NCBI GenBank assembly: GCA_020091685.1
Contig: CM034601.1
Span: 38,896,034 to 38,960,033, forward strand
Origin: Lutjanus erythropterus
Taxonomy: Eukaryota > Chordata > Actinopteri > Lutjaniformes > Lutjanidae
Direction of reading: 5' to 3'
Length of the DNA stretch: 64,000 bases
A program made the translations under genes and the position numbers. Under the pieces are notes generated by a model. That model was not told where the DNA came from, did no database searches, and worked only from the letters and a program-made list of their open reading frames with translations. Shown piece by piece: positions 25,695 through 37,900 of this stretch; position 1 is the first letter of the stretch, and every line of letters starts with the position of its first letter.

Positions 25695-28045
25695 AGTAAA
25701 CCAATGAAAGGCCTCCATTGTCAGGTAGCTACAAGAATTATTCGTGTAACAACTGAGGTTAGTGAGTGACTAATTGAAAACTGGTTCATACTGAGATTTG
25801 AATAGAATCTAAAATGTTTCAAGGGAGTACAGATGGAGAAGCAGCCACAGTGAAGTGGGTAGACAGTTTACTTTTGATAAACTGTACCTTTAACTGTACA
25901 ATTCCTGTGTTATTCCTGCTGCTTATAGCACAGCATTGTGCAAATTCCAAAGAAATATAATATTATGTGGAAAATCTTCATTTTTCTGGGCACAAAATCT
26001 TTTTCATGTGCCATTTTAGCTAATGGCATTATGTTCTGTGTCCCTGGTATTAATTTAAGCCCACCCTGAAGAACTTTTCCTTTTTTTCTGATGCTTAGTA
26101 CAAAGTCATTTTATTGGGACTTAGTAATTTTTTGTGTTTCACATTTAAAGTGGTGAGATTTTCAGAATTTACCAGTTTACTGGATTTTGGCTTAAAGCAC
26201 TCTCTTATGCCTAACATTACAGTGCAAGAGATAAATCAAACCAAGGCAGTTTAAGAAATAGTGGCCCCTTGTCCCTGAAAAAGATCATGTATAATCAACC
26301 AAGCAAATAGTCTGGACATGAAGTGCTGTTCAAAGCTTTTTATGACACACTATATATTTTTTGTGCAGTTTCTCTTTGTGCCCTAATACATCATCTATGG
26401 AGGATTTCACTGTGCATGTGATCCTGACCAGGAAAGTGAATGTATAGAGAATAGATGGATGGATTTATTACAGTACCACGTTGTGAAAATCAAAGTACCA
26501 AAAATATTTCTCAGGCAGTAGTTTCTGTAGCGTCAAGAATCAAGGATAAGAACTATAAACAGAAGTTCTGACATTTTTTGTCTTAATTTTATTTCATGCA
26601 CCTTACTATATTTGCTAACAATTAATTTTTACTTTAACAAAACCAAAAAACAAAATAAAAGAATGACAAAAATGGTTGTTGTCACATTGCTTTTTCTGCC
26701 CTCTTCCCAATAAATGTCACCCTGTGTTTCCCCTGTTGAATGCTTTTAAAATGAAGCAGTAGGATATTAGGTTTGCAGTCCATTACTTCTTGTTCTGTTT
26801 TTTGAGGTTTTTATTTCATTCTGTAGCTTCTGAGTGTTCATTATGTATTCCAAGTGTGTAGGCATACAAACTTTCCCAAGCACTTCTAAAAATGTTTCCT
26901 TGACCTGACGTAGGTGTCTTCATGGTGACGTTGAATATAAATCCACTTGATTGAAGGAGGGGAGGAGAGGGCATTATCGCTCTGACCTGCATCTCTGCTT
27001 TATGCTAAAGACGTAAAGATGATGTTAACAGGCTGTTATCTGTGAGATAAGGGATTAAGAATAAAACAATACATACATGTAATCCAGCACAACTTTGTGT
27101 TTAAGTAAACAATCTAAATCTGGTGTGGGAATTGGTAACTGCACCACTACTAGTAAAACTACCATATAGAGAATTAGCAAAGTGAATATATTTAACGGCA
27201 ACATAAGAATGCTGACCATAAATAGTCCCAGAAACAGGGTTTGATTACATGAAAGTCTTAAAGCCATGATTTAAATGCAAAATGATTTAATAGCTTCAGT
27301 AGTTTCAAATATATGCACTCGTGCGAATAATGAGGTGAGATTATGTTTTCCAATGTCTTAGCTTTTGCCAATATTTTCCCAAAGAAAGCATTTAAGTTTA
27401 AGGAGAATGTTCTCGCTGACTCAAATGACTGTATTGATTATAAATGTCGTCCATGAAGCATCTTTTTTTGCCTACAGTGACTAATAGTGACCGCATCTTT
27501 GCTTTAACTGCAAGCTTTTCGCTTTCATTTTGACAGCACTGGACATTTACTAAAGCATGCACTTATTTTGGAAACAGCAGTGGATCTGACCATCACCAAT
27601 TGATTTTTCACCAAGTGCAGAATTGTGTCCCTGGACTATCCTAAAATTCTGCCACTTTGATAGGGAAATGTGTGCAGACGAAGATGTAGTGTTGCGTATC
27701 ATTTATTTTCCCTGCGAGTGCTTTTAGGATTTTAATGTATGCTTTTTTGTGATCAGTTTCCCTCACCAGTGCATATGTTAATGCTTCCAGACAGATTATT
27801 GTGTCTGCTACTCTGTCTGCTGTTACCCTGAAAACATATGGTCTCTCTGGCACGAGTTTGCAACCCATTAACTAGGTATTCAAACAGGATGTCCAGTGTT
27901 ACCATTACAATAGTACTGGAAGATGAACACGCAGGGGCCTCAGCTGCTGGTTTAGTAAACAGCTGGTCATTAGTGTTGACTTAAATAACAGGTACAGTAG
28001 CATTAAAAACCCTCTGGAGAGCCACCAGATCTCCCATCATCTGTG

Positions 28046-28059
28046 GTTACCAAGACAAC
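28046..28059 (+). promoter_or_regulatory. RFX X-box-like site
   Basis: GTTACCAAGACAAC is close to the X-box consensus (GTTRCC, short spacer, RGYAAC). It sits deep in intron 2, with no other promoter features seen nearby. A single 14-bp match can occur by chance. Confidence 0.2.
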
Positions 28060-28334
28060 ATAACCTCACAAGATGATGGTCACATGATTTTTATACCACA
28101 GCATATAAGATTATTTTTTGTGTTGTTATTAAAGTGTCATCGTGGCAGAGGTTCATTTCACGTCAGTAATTAGATCCCAAGAGTATCATGGAGACATAAT
28201 GGAGCACATTTGAACATCTGTGTGTCAGTCTGAGATATGTGGTCTACTACAGTCCAGGCTCTTACTCCTGTCTTCATCTGTCTGTGAGTGCTGCAGTAGA
28301 CTGCCTCACATTAGTCAAGCTGATCACAGATAAC

Positions 28335-28661
28335 TGGAGGTGCAACAATTAGTCAATTAATCGATTGTCATCTATTAAATGAATTGCCAACTATTCTACT
28401 ACTATTCTAATCTAAATGTTGTGAGCCATTTTGAGAAAATGTCCAAATTCTCTAATTTCAGCTTCTCAAATGTGAAGATTTTCTGGATTTCAAACTGAAT
28501 ATCTTTGGGTTGTGGACAAAGCAGGACATTTTACAATGTAATGTTGGTCTTTAGGAAACACTGATCAACATTTTTCACCATTTTCTAACACTTTATTTAC
28601 CAAAAACTAGAAAATATCAATATTTAACTGATAACAAAAATGATTGTTAGTTACAGCCCTA
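28335..28661. mobile_element. hAT-like MITE, family A copy 2
   Basis: Starts TGGAGGTGCAACAATTAG and ends TTAGTTACAGCCCTA (inverted ends TGGAGGTGCAAC against TAGGGCTGTAAC). Flanks CAGATAAC (28327-28334) and CAGGTAAG (28662-28669) agree at 6 of 8 positions. The interior matches copy 1 at 2501-2832 in the same orientation. Confidence 0.65.
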
Positions 28662-30616
28662 CAGGTAAGATGAGGTAGCAGTACCTTTCTCAGCCATGAT
28701 AGTTCTCTCATCATATGTAAGCAGCCAGAATCAGTCTAGTTGATGTTTGGTTAAATGTTTGACTCTCAGGCCAAACCCTCCCTTTACCTCCAGCTTATCT
28801 GTTCACCCTGACTGTCCAACTGCTCTCACTGCAGCCATTACATTCATGTGTGCCAAGTCTACTCTCAGCCCTTCTCTCTGAGCCCCAGGGTTCGTTTAGA
28901 GCATCCCTGTCACAGAGGCAGGGTGGCATGCTTCTGTTCAAATCAAAGACCAGTTGGAGGTTTCCAGCATGTCCTGGTTCCCTCCATTTGGACAGTTAAC
29001 ACCAATGACAGTCTTGATCACCACATTGACTATCCGCCACATCGACTGCTGCTTTGTTGAGCTGTCTTTTCATCACAAGCTAACAGGATAGCAAGCTTAT
29101 TTGTGTGACACCCAGGACTATTACACAATATAAACTATTATAAAATCAAAATTTCGGACGTCTTTCTCAGTTCTTCTTCTATTTCTAACCAAACAACTGT
29201 AATCACAGTCCATCACCCTACAGGTACATGTTTCAAAACAGACCTGAAGTCTGACACAAACACTCACTTTGACCAGTAGACTGTATGTGACTAACATGCT
29301 GATGTTTCAGCCATGTGTTCATCATTAGATCATCAGTAAAATAGAAGTGAAGTAAAGTGAAAGTTCCTCTGTCTTCACAAAAGCAAAACATAGCACTGCA
29401 GTACAAACAGGACTGAAATGGCTTTGGGTCAATTCACTCAATGTTCTTGAGAGATACAGCTAAGGCCTGGACTTGAGCTTAAGGAAAAATCTATTAAGAG
29501 ACCTGAAGGTCACTGTTAATTATTATTCCTGTCCAGTCTGAAAGAGCTTGAGAGCATCTGTCAGGAAGAAGCAAATATGTTTTAAGAGCATGTCTTCATG
29601 GGCTGCAGTAATCCGATGTATTCGGTCCATTGTAGGTTAAAAAGCAACACAAAACAGGGAGCTGGGGGAAGAAGGACTGTGGTCAGTGCAAATGGGATTT
29701 GTGGTAAGCAGGACACAAATTCGACAGCTCATCAAATTACTTGAGTCAATGAAATATTTCCTTATTGCTAAATTTGATTTGAAGTATAATTTATTTGCTC
29801 ATCCAGTGCAGGCATATAATACATGGCAAGAGGCGGTTTAGTGTGATGAGGTTGATTCATCCTTGCAGAGTGAAGCGTTGTGGTTCCTGAACCAAAAACA
29901 CAATTTTTCCAACTTTTTTTTCTGTTTTCCTCTTAGTTTTTCCTCAAATATTTATGACTTGATCGCTTTAGAGAACATTCATGTTTTTTGTTGTGAATTT
30001 ACCACTTTAATCTCAGAGAATATCAGAGTTGTTTTCTTGTAAATCTAGGCTGCCACTTTAATCTAGAAAATGATGTTATTTATTTATAATATTAATATTT
30101 TAATATTACCCCCATCCTGCTCCATCATTTTTACCTCCAATGGCCTTAATACAGCAAAGAATTGTTTCAATTTAAGTATATAAAATTTAAGTATATAAAA
30201 TAATAACATGAGTAAAAAATGAAAGTGTCTGAATACTTAATGAATCTCTCTCATTCTTTCTCTCCTTCTCCTCCCTACATAGCTCAATGTGAGCACAGAG
30301 CTCTCCTCACTCTTCTGCTGAGTAGTTATTGTGGTATAATAGGTGCTGTGTGCCAGTGGTAGGCTGATTGAGATGGTCTAATGAAAAGCCTTTTCAGTGG
30401 GCTGTCATCTGTCAGCCACCATTAGATAGAACTATGTAAACATTGACTGACAGCGAATAGAATCTTTCCTGTATCTCAGAGTTTGAATATGATTGAATTA
30501 GTTATAGAGAAAAAGATACACTGATACTGATACTTAAAGTGTTTTACTGTCTGTTATAAAAACAAAGCCAGTCATGGTAAACTCTATATCTGTCTTTCTT
30601 CGTGCTTGTTTTTCAG

Positions 30617-30724
30617 AATGGTACTGACTATGGCTTCCTGGTGCGTCAGAACTCTGAACTCCTGCGAGCCCTTGATGAGCTGGAGAAGACTTGTACCACA
30701 CTGAGGGAGGAGAATGGCCTGCTG
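30617..30724 (+). CDS. tspoap1: tspoap1 exon: start of coiled coil (36 codons)
   Basis: Acceptor TTGTTTTTCAG ends at 30616 and donor GCTG then GTAAGA starts at 30725; phase 0 at both ends. It encodes NGTDYGFLVRQNSELLRAL followed by DELEKTCTTLREENGLL. The segment NSELLRALDEL corresponds to the NLELLRALGEL region I recall from mammalian TSPOAP1. The heptad-like spacing of leucines marks the beginning of the N-terminal coiled coil, which in this family mediates self-association and scaffold contacts. The next exon continues directly with the strongly conserved RKSSAPETEEKV segment. Confidence 0.9.
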
Positions 30725-31104
30725 GTAAGACTAAAAATAACAGAGGGTTTGTACTCTTGACTGAAGGCTTCAGAGTAAAGTAGGGCAGGTGCACAGGAAG
30801 GGCGAACAAACCATTTAAAATGTACATTGTTTCAGTTAGGTGCTATAACTTGCTCTGTCTTCTTTTCTCACAGTTATTTATTCACTTTATAAATAGATCA
30901 TGTTGTGGTGGCCTTTCCACATGTCTCTTGTGAATTTCAACTGGTAACACAAGGCAGGTGATATAAAACTAAGGCTGACTCCCTCTTCAACAATTAATCA
31001 GCCTTCCTGAATAACTTGTTTTTGTGACTTTCTTGTTTGGCATTGCTGCGTTGGTGTTGCTGCAGGCGTTGTCTGATGATGATATTTGTTTCCCTTGTGT
31101 TTAG
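30725..31104 (+). other. tspoap1: Intron 3 (380 bp)
   Basis: A short AT-rich intron with no repeat or motif seen beyond the splice sites. Confidence 0.8.
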
Positions 31105-31233
31105 CGGAAGAGCAGTGCCCCAGAGACGGAGGAGAAGGTCAGGCGGCTGAGGAGAAAGAACACAGAGCTGGCTGTTCTTGCTAAGAGGCTGGAAGAGAGG
31201 GCTCGAAAACTGCAGGAGGCCAACCTCAAAGTG
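31105..31233 (+). CDS. tspoap1: tspoap1 exon: conserved coiled-coil segment (43 codons)
   Basis: Acceptor CCCTTGTGTTTAG ends at 31104 and donor AAAGTG then GTATAC starts at 31234; phase 0. It encodes RKSSAPETEEKVRRLRRKN followed by TELAVLAKRLEERARKLQ and a short end. This is one of the best conserved stretches of the RIM-BP coiled coil and closely matches the mammalian TSPOAP1 segment RKSSFPETEEKVRRLKRKN as I recall it. It is highly charged, with Leu/Val at heptad core positions and no Pro after the start, so a continuous helix is expected. Confidence 0.95.
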
Positions 31234-32885
31234 GTATACCACACAAATAAAAATACCTCCCACATTTTCACACCATGTTTGCCCTCACTCTGACCCAGAT
31301 ATTGCCAGTGACTCATTATCAAGCACCCCCATGCAAATCACCACATCACCATAATGTCCGGTAATGAGTTGAATGGAATAGTTCAGCATGTGATGAATGA
31401 GAGCCTTGTTGAAACACACCAGCATCACATTGAATAAGTGAATGCATCAGTAGAATGCGTACACCTCAGTTTTCAGTAAGAAGTGTAGAAAGTCTCTTAA
31501 GATGTAACATCTCTACAAAAAAGGTTCATAAAATAAATGACAGATCCAACACAGCGACCTCATCAGCATTCCTCATGAAACATTTCTTAAATGCAATAAT
31601 TTCAAACCTAATATGATGGCAACTCCTGACATCTAACTCTTTTACTGTAGTTGTCTTTTTAGGTATCATCTGTACTTCAACACCATCAGTGGTTGTCACA
31701 CTGGGAGGCAGGCCTTCCTGGGGGGTCATAAAGCCACTGCAGGGGAGGTGTGGATGACCAGGGGAGAATGAACATGATTTATGTAGTAAAACTAAACAAA
31801 CAAAAGTTTGCTGATGCTATTATGCTGACTTTTATTATACAAAAATTCAACTTGGATCTGTTTTTAATAGTTGTTTCCCATAATATTAATAATTAACAAC
31901 TGATAAAAATTGGTGGGGGGTGAACTTTTTTCAGCTTCTGATGGGGAAGATTACAAAAAAAAGTTTAAGAGCCATTGCTCTACATAGACCCAACTTATAT
32001 TTTTCAGATAAAGGGATGAAGTGATGAAGTATGAATGAATGTAATCATGTCATATAAAAAAATGAAAATCTAATTCCTTTCAGATGTACTGTCTACTGGA
32101 ACTGTGAATCAATAAAAAAAATTATAAAAAAAAAAAAAAAATCCCCAGGTCAGATTACTGACTATTATACCCTCTCAAGCAGTCAGGACCCCACAGTTTC
32201 TCCATTCTTTCCGTCTGTATCCACTTTTGTCATTTTAGAGGCTAGTTTTGGTTCAGCACCTATTAAAACTCTTTCTTTCTTTGAATACTGAAGTAGTAAG
32301 TTGTAACAGTCGTCTCTCCTGAATAGTGGAAATGAAGTGCACAGTTGTCTAGAAAATAATTGAAGGACCACCTATCTCTGTCCAAGCTGCTACAGTCACT
32401 GGCTGCTGTGTCCTCAGAGTCCACCTGTTCACCAGACTGAGAGAGGGACCCCCCCTCCACCTCCTGCTGCTCACTAAAAGGCAGAACAATAAAGTTCTGA
32501 GATATCCACACCAACAAAAAGTTTATAGGCTTGTAAGAGCTTGGCTGCACTGCATAGTACTGTTTTTGGACCTGGTCTAATCAGATGTTGTTTTAGAAAC
32601 TGAGCTAGCTTGTAGCCAAAATTAGACCAGAAATTCTTCACAAAACACTGACAGTTCCATGCTCAGTAGCTGGACAGTATTGAACTACATTACCAGGGTG
32701 TATTTATACTCCTGACCCTGTCTGATATTATATGATTTCCTAGTTGTTCTTTGCAGATCTTTGACTATAGCCACCATCTTCAGCAGCTCACCTCTCCTTG
32801 TACCCACTGCCAATACTGCAAATCATTAACAGTATACTCCAGACTTCTGGTCATTAATGCATATTTCCTTCTTGCTGTTGTGCAG
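31234..32885 (+). other. tspoap1: Intron 4 (1.65 kb)
   Basis: Contains a hAT-like element at 31687-31977 and a poly-A run near 32127. No additional exon was recognised. Confidence 0.7.
31687..31977. mobile_element. hAT-like MITE (CAGTGGTT..ends)
   Basis: Starts CAGTGGTTGTCACACTGGGA, followed by a GGGGGGTCATAAAGCCACTG block, and ends AGTTTAAGAGCCATTG. These match a widespread vertebrate hAT terminus of the CAGTGGTTCTCAAACTGGG kind. An 8-bp target duplication is no longer clear. Confidence 0.6.
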
Positions 32886-33062
32886 GTGAATTCCCCGTCA
32901 CTGATGAGACCTGGGTCAGTGGAACAATACAAGAGAGCGTTTGCCCGTCAGCGAGCTCGTGACCTTGCCCAACATGCTGATGCACTGCTGTCTAAGGACA
33001 AAGAGATTGCTGCCCTACAGCAAGAGTGCAGAGAGCTGGAAGCACGGCTGGGCACGACTAAG
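32886..33062 (+). CDS. tspoap1: tspoap1 exon: coiled coil (59 codons)
   Basis: Acceptor TTGCTGTTGTGCAG ends at 32885 and donor TAAG then GTATTT starts at 33063; phase 0. It opens with VNSPSLMRPGSVEQYKRAFA and continues RQRARDLAQHADALLSKDKE, then IAALQQECRELEARLGTTK. The ARQRARDL, LLxKDKxIAAL and ECRELxARL motifs match mammalian TSPOAP1. The Pro/Ser/Gly-containing start is a short break between two helical stretches; the rest is a continuous coiled coil. Confidence 0.95.
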
Positions 33063-33885
33063 GTATTTACAACACATCTCCTCAGTAACTAGTTTACTCA
33101 GCCCACACTGAGCTGTGGTCACTGATGTGGACTTCTCGCCCCAGTGTTCACTTACACCCAACTCATCATCCCTGCCACAAGCTCGCTCTCTGCTGGACAG
33201 CCTGGGTACTGCTCATCCTAGCTCCCTCTCTAAGCCTGTATTACAAAGGCTGCGTCACTGCTGATGGCTAGATGACACTGCAGGAATAGGCTGCCTTTCT
33301 AAGTGCCTGTTTTTAATTGTTGGTCCAGTGACTCAGGAGCTCATTCTCCTGAATATGAACATCTTCTGGGTGAAATAATGATGGGTCTTACAGACTGAGC
33401 TGTGCTTTGATCTAGTGAGACTGTCTGTGCTGGGCCCCATGTTCAACATAAACACATTTTTATCATGAGATAAAGGTGACAAGCAGAGAGGGTGAAGGGG
33501 TTTTCTCAACTCAAATCAGAAAATTTACATATATTGCACAAATGATCTATAAAAAATACATTCATACATACATTTAATGTCAGTTTTACAGCATGTTTTT
33601 GCTTTTAATTATGCAGTATCCTGTCTGACTGAATATATATGTATATATATATTCTTTGTTTTTTTTTACTTCTTCATAGGGATTTTTTTAACTTAATTTT
33701 TGAAGTCTCTTCTAAATTGCAAGAAAAATAAGACAGCTTTAGATCACAGTGTACATGATTACATATATATTATTGATTGAGATGATCAGTCTGTGATTCA
33801 GTTTATTAAATGTTAATAATTAAAATTAGAATAACAAAAATTGATTCTTTTCTCATGGCAGTCTTTGATGCATGTGTCTGTGCAG
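33063..33885 (+). other. tspoap1: Intron 5 (823 bp)
   Basis: An AT-rich intron with TATATA-type simple sequence near 33632-33651. Its 3' end carries two usable in-frame acceptors, at 33861 and 33885; the alternative is described under findings. Confidence 0.7.
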
Positions 33886-34083
33886 GGCTCCCCTGTTCCA
33901 TCTGGCAGAGTGGAATTTGAGAGGCTCCTCAGGGAGTCTCAGAGGGAGGTGCTGCGGCTTCAGAGGCAGCTGTCGGTCACATCAACCAGACAGCAGCACA
34001 ACCATAGTCCTGACCCCGGTGGCTCAGAGAAGTGTGGGGAAATTAAAGAGGAGGAGGAAGAGGAGGAGGAGGAGAAAGAGAAG
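33886..34083 (+). CDS. tspoap1: tspoap1 exon: coiled coil and polyglutamate tract (66 codons)
   Basis: Acceptor TGTGTCTGTGCAG ends at 33885 and donor GAGAAG then GTAAAG starts at 34084; phase 0. It encodes GSPVPSGRVEFERLLRESQR, then EVLRLQRQLS, a polar Ser/Gln/His/Pro linker and a final acidic run of nine glutamates inside EIKEEEEEEEEEKEK. RLLRESQREVLRLQRQ is a hallmark of this family. I preferred this acceptor because it gives ten residues between the preceding Lys and the conserved Phe, the same as my recollection of the human protein. The purine-only GAG/GAA tract just upstream of the donor may also act as a splicing enhancer. Confidence 0.93.
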
Positions 34084-34329
34084 GTAAAGTCATGCCCTCA
34101 TATCAGAACACAGCACAACTCTATGCTGACCCCTGTTGGTCTGTATCGACTTTAATAAGTGAACCATTTCAATGCACTCTACAACTGATGACATCAAATC
34201 AAGTGGAATTTTAGACATCCAATCAAAATAGTAACTGTTAAGCAAATTCCATCATAGTTGCTGTGTAGTAAAGATCTTTTTTGAAAATAAAAAGACCAAA
34301 ACAGCTCTGTAACTTCAGTCAATGTAAAA

Positions 34330-34560
34330 GGTACCAAAACTGTAACACTGAAAAACTTTTATTTGTCATTTCAACCATATATGGCGAGTGCACAGTAAAA
34401 CGAAGCAACATTCCTCCAGGACCAAGGTGCTACATAGAACAAAACCAGAGGCCACACAGAACCAACTAAGAGTACAAAGACACAAGACTATGGCTACAAA
34501 AGACTACATCAACATACATAAACCTACACAGGACGCCATAAATTGTGCAACCATGTAAGA
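34330..34560. repeat. Probable dispersed repeat
   Basis: Includes a CAGTAAAACGAAGCAACATT block and a CCTCCAGGACCAAGGTGCTA block, a pattern I recall as a recurrent teleost repeat. No ends or target duplication are visible, and the class is not determined. Confidence 0.3.
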
Positions 34561-34665
34561 TTTTTCATTGGTCCCAGCAGGAACCATGGGTGTGGATTGC
34601 TCACCTGGACTAAAGGTAATGTGCAAGGTTGTGCAAAAGTACTAGGATAGTGCAAAAAATGTTGT

Positions 34666-34910
34666 AGACCGCAACCTGGGGTCCGGTACCCTGTAAGAGG
34701 GGTGCCAAAAATCACAGGGGGTCCCCAGGCCTTTGTCTTCTGTGACGATGTCAAAATCAGATTTGGAAACAATTATGGAAACCATGGAAACAATTATATC
34801 TGAATGTTAAAGATTTTGAAGTAATCACTTATTCTTTTACCATATTTGCATGTGTGTGGGGGCCGGTGGGGCTCAGCTTCTCATAGATTAAATTGGGGTG
34901 GCAACCACTG
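34666..34910. mobile_element. hAT-like element
   Basis: Starts AGACCGCAACCTGGGGTCCG and ends GGGGTGGCAACCACTG; the reverse complement of the right end, CAGTGGTTGCCACCCC, is a typical hAT terminus. Interior includes a CAGGGGGTCCCCAGG block. It is non-coding, and the target duplication is not clear. Confidence 0.5.
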
Positions 34911-37900
34911 ATGTGCAAAATAAAAAAAAAACTGTTGAAATAGTTAAACTGCTGTGAATGTAAACATAAGCTGCTCTAAGTGCTAACATTGCTGCTGTAC
35001 AAAGATTACACTACTGTGCAGATGACAAGAGGTAGATCAATATAATAGTTATAAACTGCTGTAATTGTAAACAGAATTATTGTAAATATAGACCACAGTG
35101 GAAAAACATAAGCATGACAATACTGTTCAACTTAGTTACAGTTGTTTGTTTATGCTGGAAGTATGTGATTAGAAACATAGAGCAGATCATGTTTTCACAC
35201 CCAAGAGTTAATCATATTGATACCACAGTACAGTTTAGAAAATAAGTTGTTGAATGTTTGGTAATGTAAAATGTATCCTCCTGTGTTTTCTCTCAAACCT
35301 AGTGTATGTTTATGTTGGCATAGATGCTGTTTTGCACTGTTATATAATGGCTTGCCTTTGGACCCAATACTAATCTGCCAGAAGCCATAATGAGATGATT
35401 CCCTGTCTTGAACTTGGGCCTGATCAAAGATACCAAAGTCACACACTCTGAGCCTCTCTGTATTTAATACTGATCTTCTCTCTATTCAGCTCTTAGACAC
35501 AGTGGTTCTCAGATAAATCAGTGACTGGTCAAAAAGTTGAAATATGTACATATATCATAAACACTGGTTACATAATGCAGACAGGAATTTATTTGTTATT
35601 GTGAATTTTAGTTAGCCACATCACTGAACATCTGTAATATGGAAGTGCATTGAGTGCATAAGAGGTACATTTTAAAGGTACATTTTCTGTGTATTAATAT
35701 CAGTTCACATCATTTAAAGGCGTATATCTTATTTGTTGATTATTTTTTTTGTAAAATTCCCCTGTGAAGTAGAGTAAATTCTCTGCCTGTGAAGCTCAAA
35801 TGAGAATACCGATTGTGGTAATCTCCCGTTTGTGGGACGCACACACGCACTGCCAGTGGCACGCGCACACCCAGAAAGGGGCCATGTTGTGTGAACTCTA
35901 ATCCCCTCTAACAACAGAATGGTACAGTCCAGTAATCCGCTCTCTGTTGCTGTGGCAGCGGTGAGAGGGTTTTGGGTGGTAGGTAAGACTCCAGCCGCAC
36001 TAAAGACTTTTCTGTCTCGCCCTGCTCTGGATAACTAGCAGGCCAAGAGAAGCCTTGACGTTGCCACAGATCACACGAAAGGGGTAGGTCATCTTCTGAG
36101 TTTTGTTGTCTCTGTGTGCATATGTGTCAGTGCTCCAGTATAGATCTCCTTGGCTAACCTCATATGTGTCCGCCTGGATGTGAGACAGAAGCCGTTCGGG
36201 ATTCAAAGTTGAGACTTAACACTGTAAACTAATCGGTGTCATGACGAATCGGGAGTGCAAGAGAATTGGCTCAAGGCGGTGAATGTTGCATTTGTGTTAG
36301 ATATTAAAACCAGCAGCTTATTCTGAAAGATTAGTAGTATGTTATGTGCCTTATGTTAGTATAACAATATGACTTGGAGCTAAGGCGATTTTTCTTTTAG
36401 GTCTCATAGCTGTTGTTTTTTAATATTCATTTCAGTAAATCCTGTGGTAAATCCCACCCCAGTCTGTGATGGTCTGCCACTTTCTTACAAATTAGAAATA
36501 CGGGACATGCACAAGGCCTAGTCAAGGACAGCCTGTCAGAAACCCAGTTTTATAACAGTCATATTCTGGAGCTTCCAGATGTAGAATTTAGGCAGGCCGA
36601 CTTAGTGACAGGGTGGTAGAGCGTTTGATTGGTGGATATCGATATGCTCCGTATTAAAAAGAAAATCAACGGCCAGGCCAATCCATTAAGGTGCTTTTAA
36701 AAGAAGTGATCCAGTTACCCGTTTCAGTAGTCTGCAGGGATTACACCAATGTGCTTATGGCATTCAGGGCCTGCTGAATGGGATCTGACCCTGCTTTAGT
36801 ACGCATGGGCCCAAGGTGTACTTGATCCTTTAGAGTACATGGACCACATCAGTTTGAAGTGTACACAACGGCACCTCACTGTGTGAAACAGTCGGCAAAT
36901 AGAGGCGAGCCTCTGAGCTAGGACCTCACCTGACAAAATACAGTCAGTGGCACCTGCTGTGACCTCAATATGAGGATAGACCGCAGACATGGCTACATCC
37001 TGCATCAGGACAGTTATTGGTAATGATTCACATGATGACTTTACACATCCAGCAAGATTTGAGCATTTTCTTACTATTTACAATAGCTTTTACTTTAATG
37101 TTTTTATCCATGCACTTTTTATGCATTTTGTCAGACACACACCCATAGGTCACTGTTAAGACACCTGTGAAGTACTTTTTTTGGTGACTGAGATGCCAAG
37201 AGTCACATATTGCAAATTCTGTTCTATAATAACGACAAATACCATGAAATAAACGATTATACGATTTCAAAGTCAGGCCATTATGTTATATTAAACGTGC
37301 ATTTGCAAAGAATGCAAGAGTAGACATAAGACAGAGCAGGTGTTTCTTATTTCTTTATTTACAAAGATTAAACAAGTGCTAGTGTTTTCTGTTGTTACAT
37401 TAGGGGCTGTCGTTCTCTCTGTAATAACCCAATCAAGCCAAAAGAGCACTGACACAAGATGTTTCCACCAGGTGTAGTCTGTGAAATCTATCCTGCAGTA
37501 AAACATCTAGGCAATGAAGGAAGTGAACTAAAGTTTAAATGTTTAGTTACTCAAATGTCTTTGAATAACTAATTATTTAAACTGTATGAAGCCTGACTTA
37601 GAACTCTGTGCTTGAATGATTAGTAAACAGGGATACAGAAAATGGTAAAGCTCCCATGCAGTCCTATGAATTTCACATTTTATAAATTAACTACATGTCG
37701 AAGTTAGATTCCCTAATAAATTGGTGCCACTTCTGGTACAACATGTAACCAATCACATTTATCTTGTAAAATAAAACACATTTGCTTTTCTTTTTAGCAT
37801 CCCAGCTCCTTAATTAGCATAAGCTGTGAATTATTAATGCTTGTTAGCTGTAATTGATGATATATCAATTACAGTGTTGTATAATTATGGAGCTGTATTT

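Larger units (their letters stand above)
7783..30616 (+). other. tspoap1: Intron 2 (22.8 kb)
   Basis: The largest intron in the window. Repeats found by eye: a hAT-like end at 8824-9060, an element at 9081-9804, a SINE split by a hAT (11010-12300), a tRNA-like SINE head at 13848-13925, a family B copy at 15611-15850, a (TG)n at 18956-18987, a long-inverted-repeat element at 20697-21356, a diverged family A copy at 23236-23490, a LINE-like tail at about 25560-25694 and a family A copy at 28335-28661. Stretches at 19900-20140, 21840-22080 and 24480-25010 show none of these repeats and are better balanced in composition, so they could hold regulatory elements. No coding exon was recognised in the intron. 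Confidence 0.5.
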
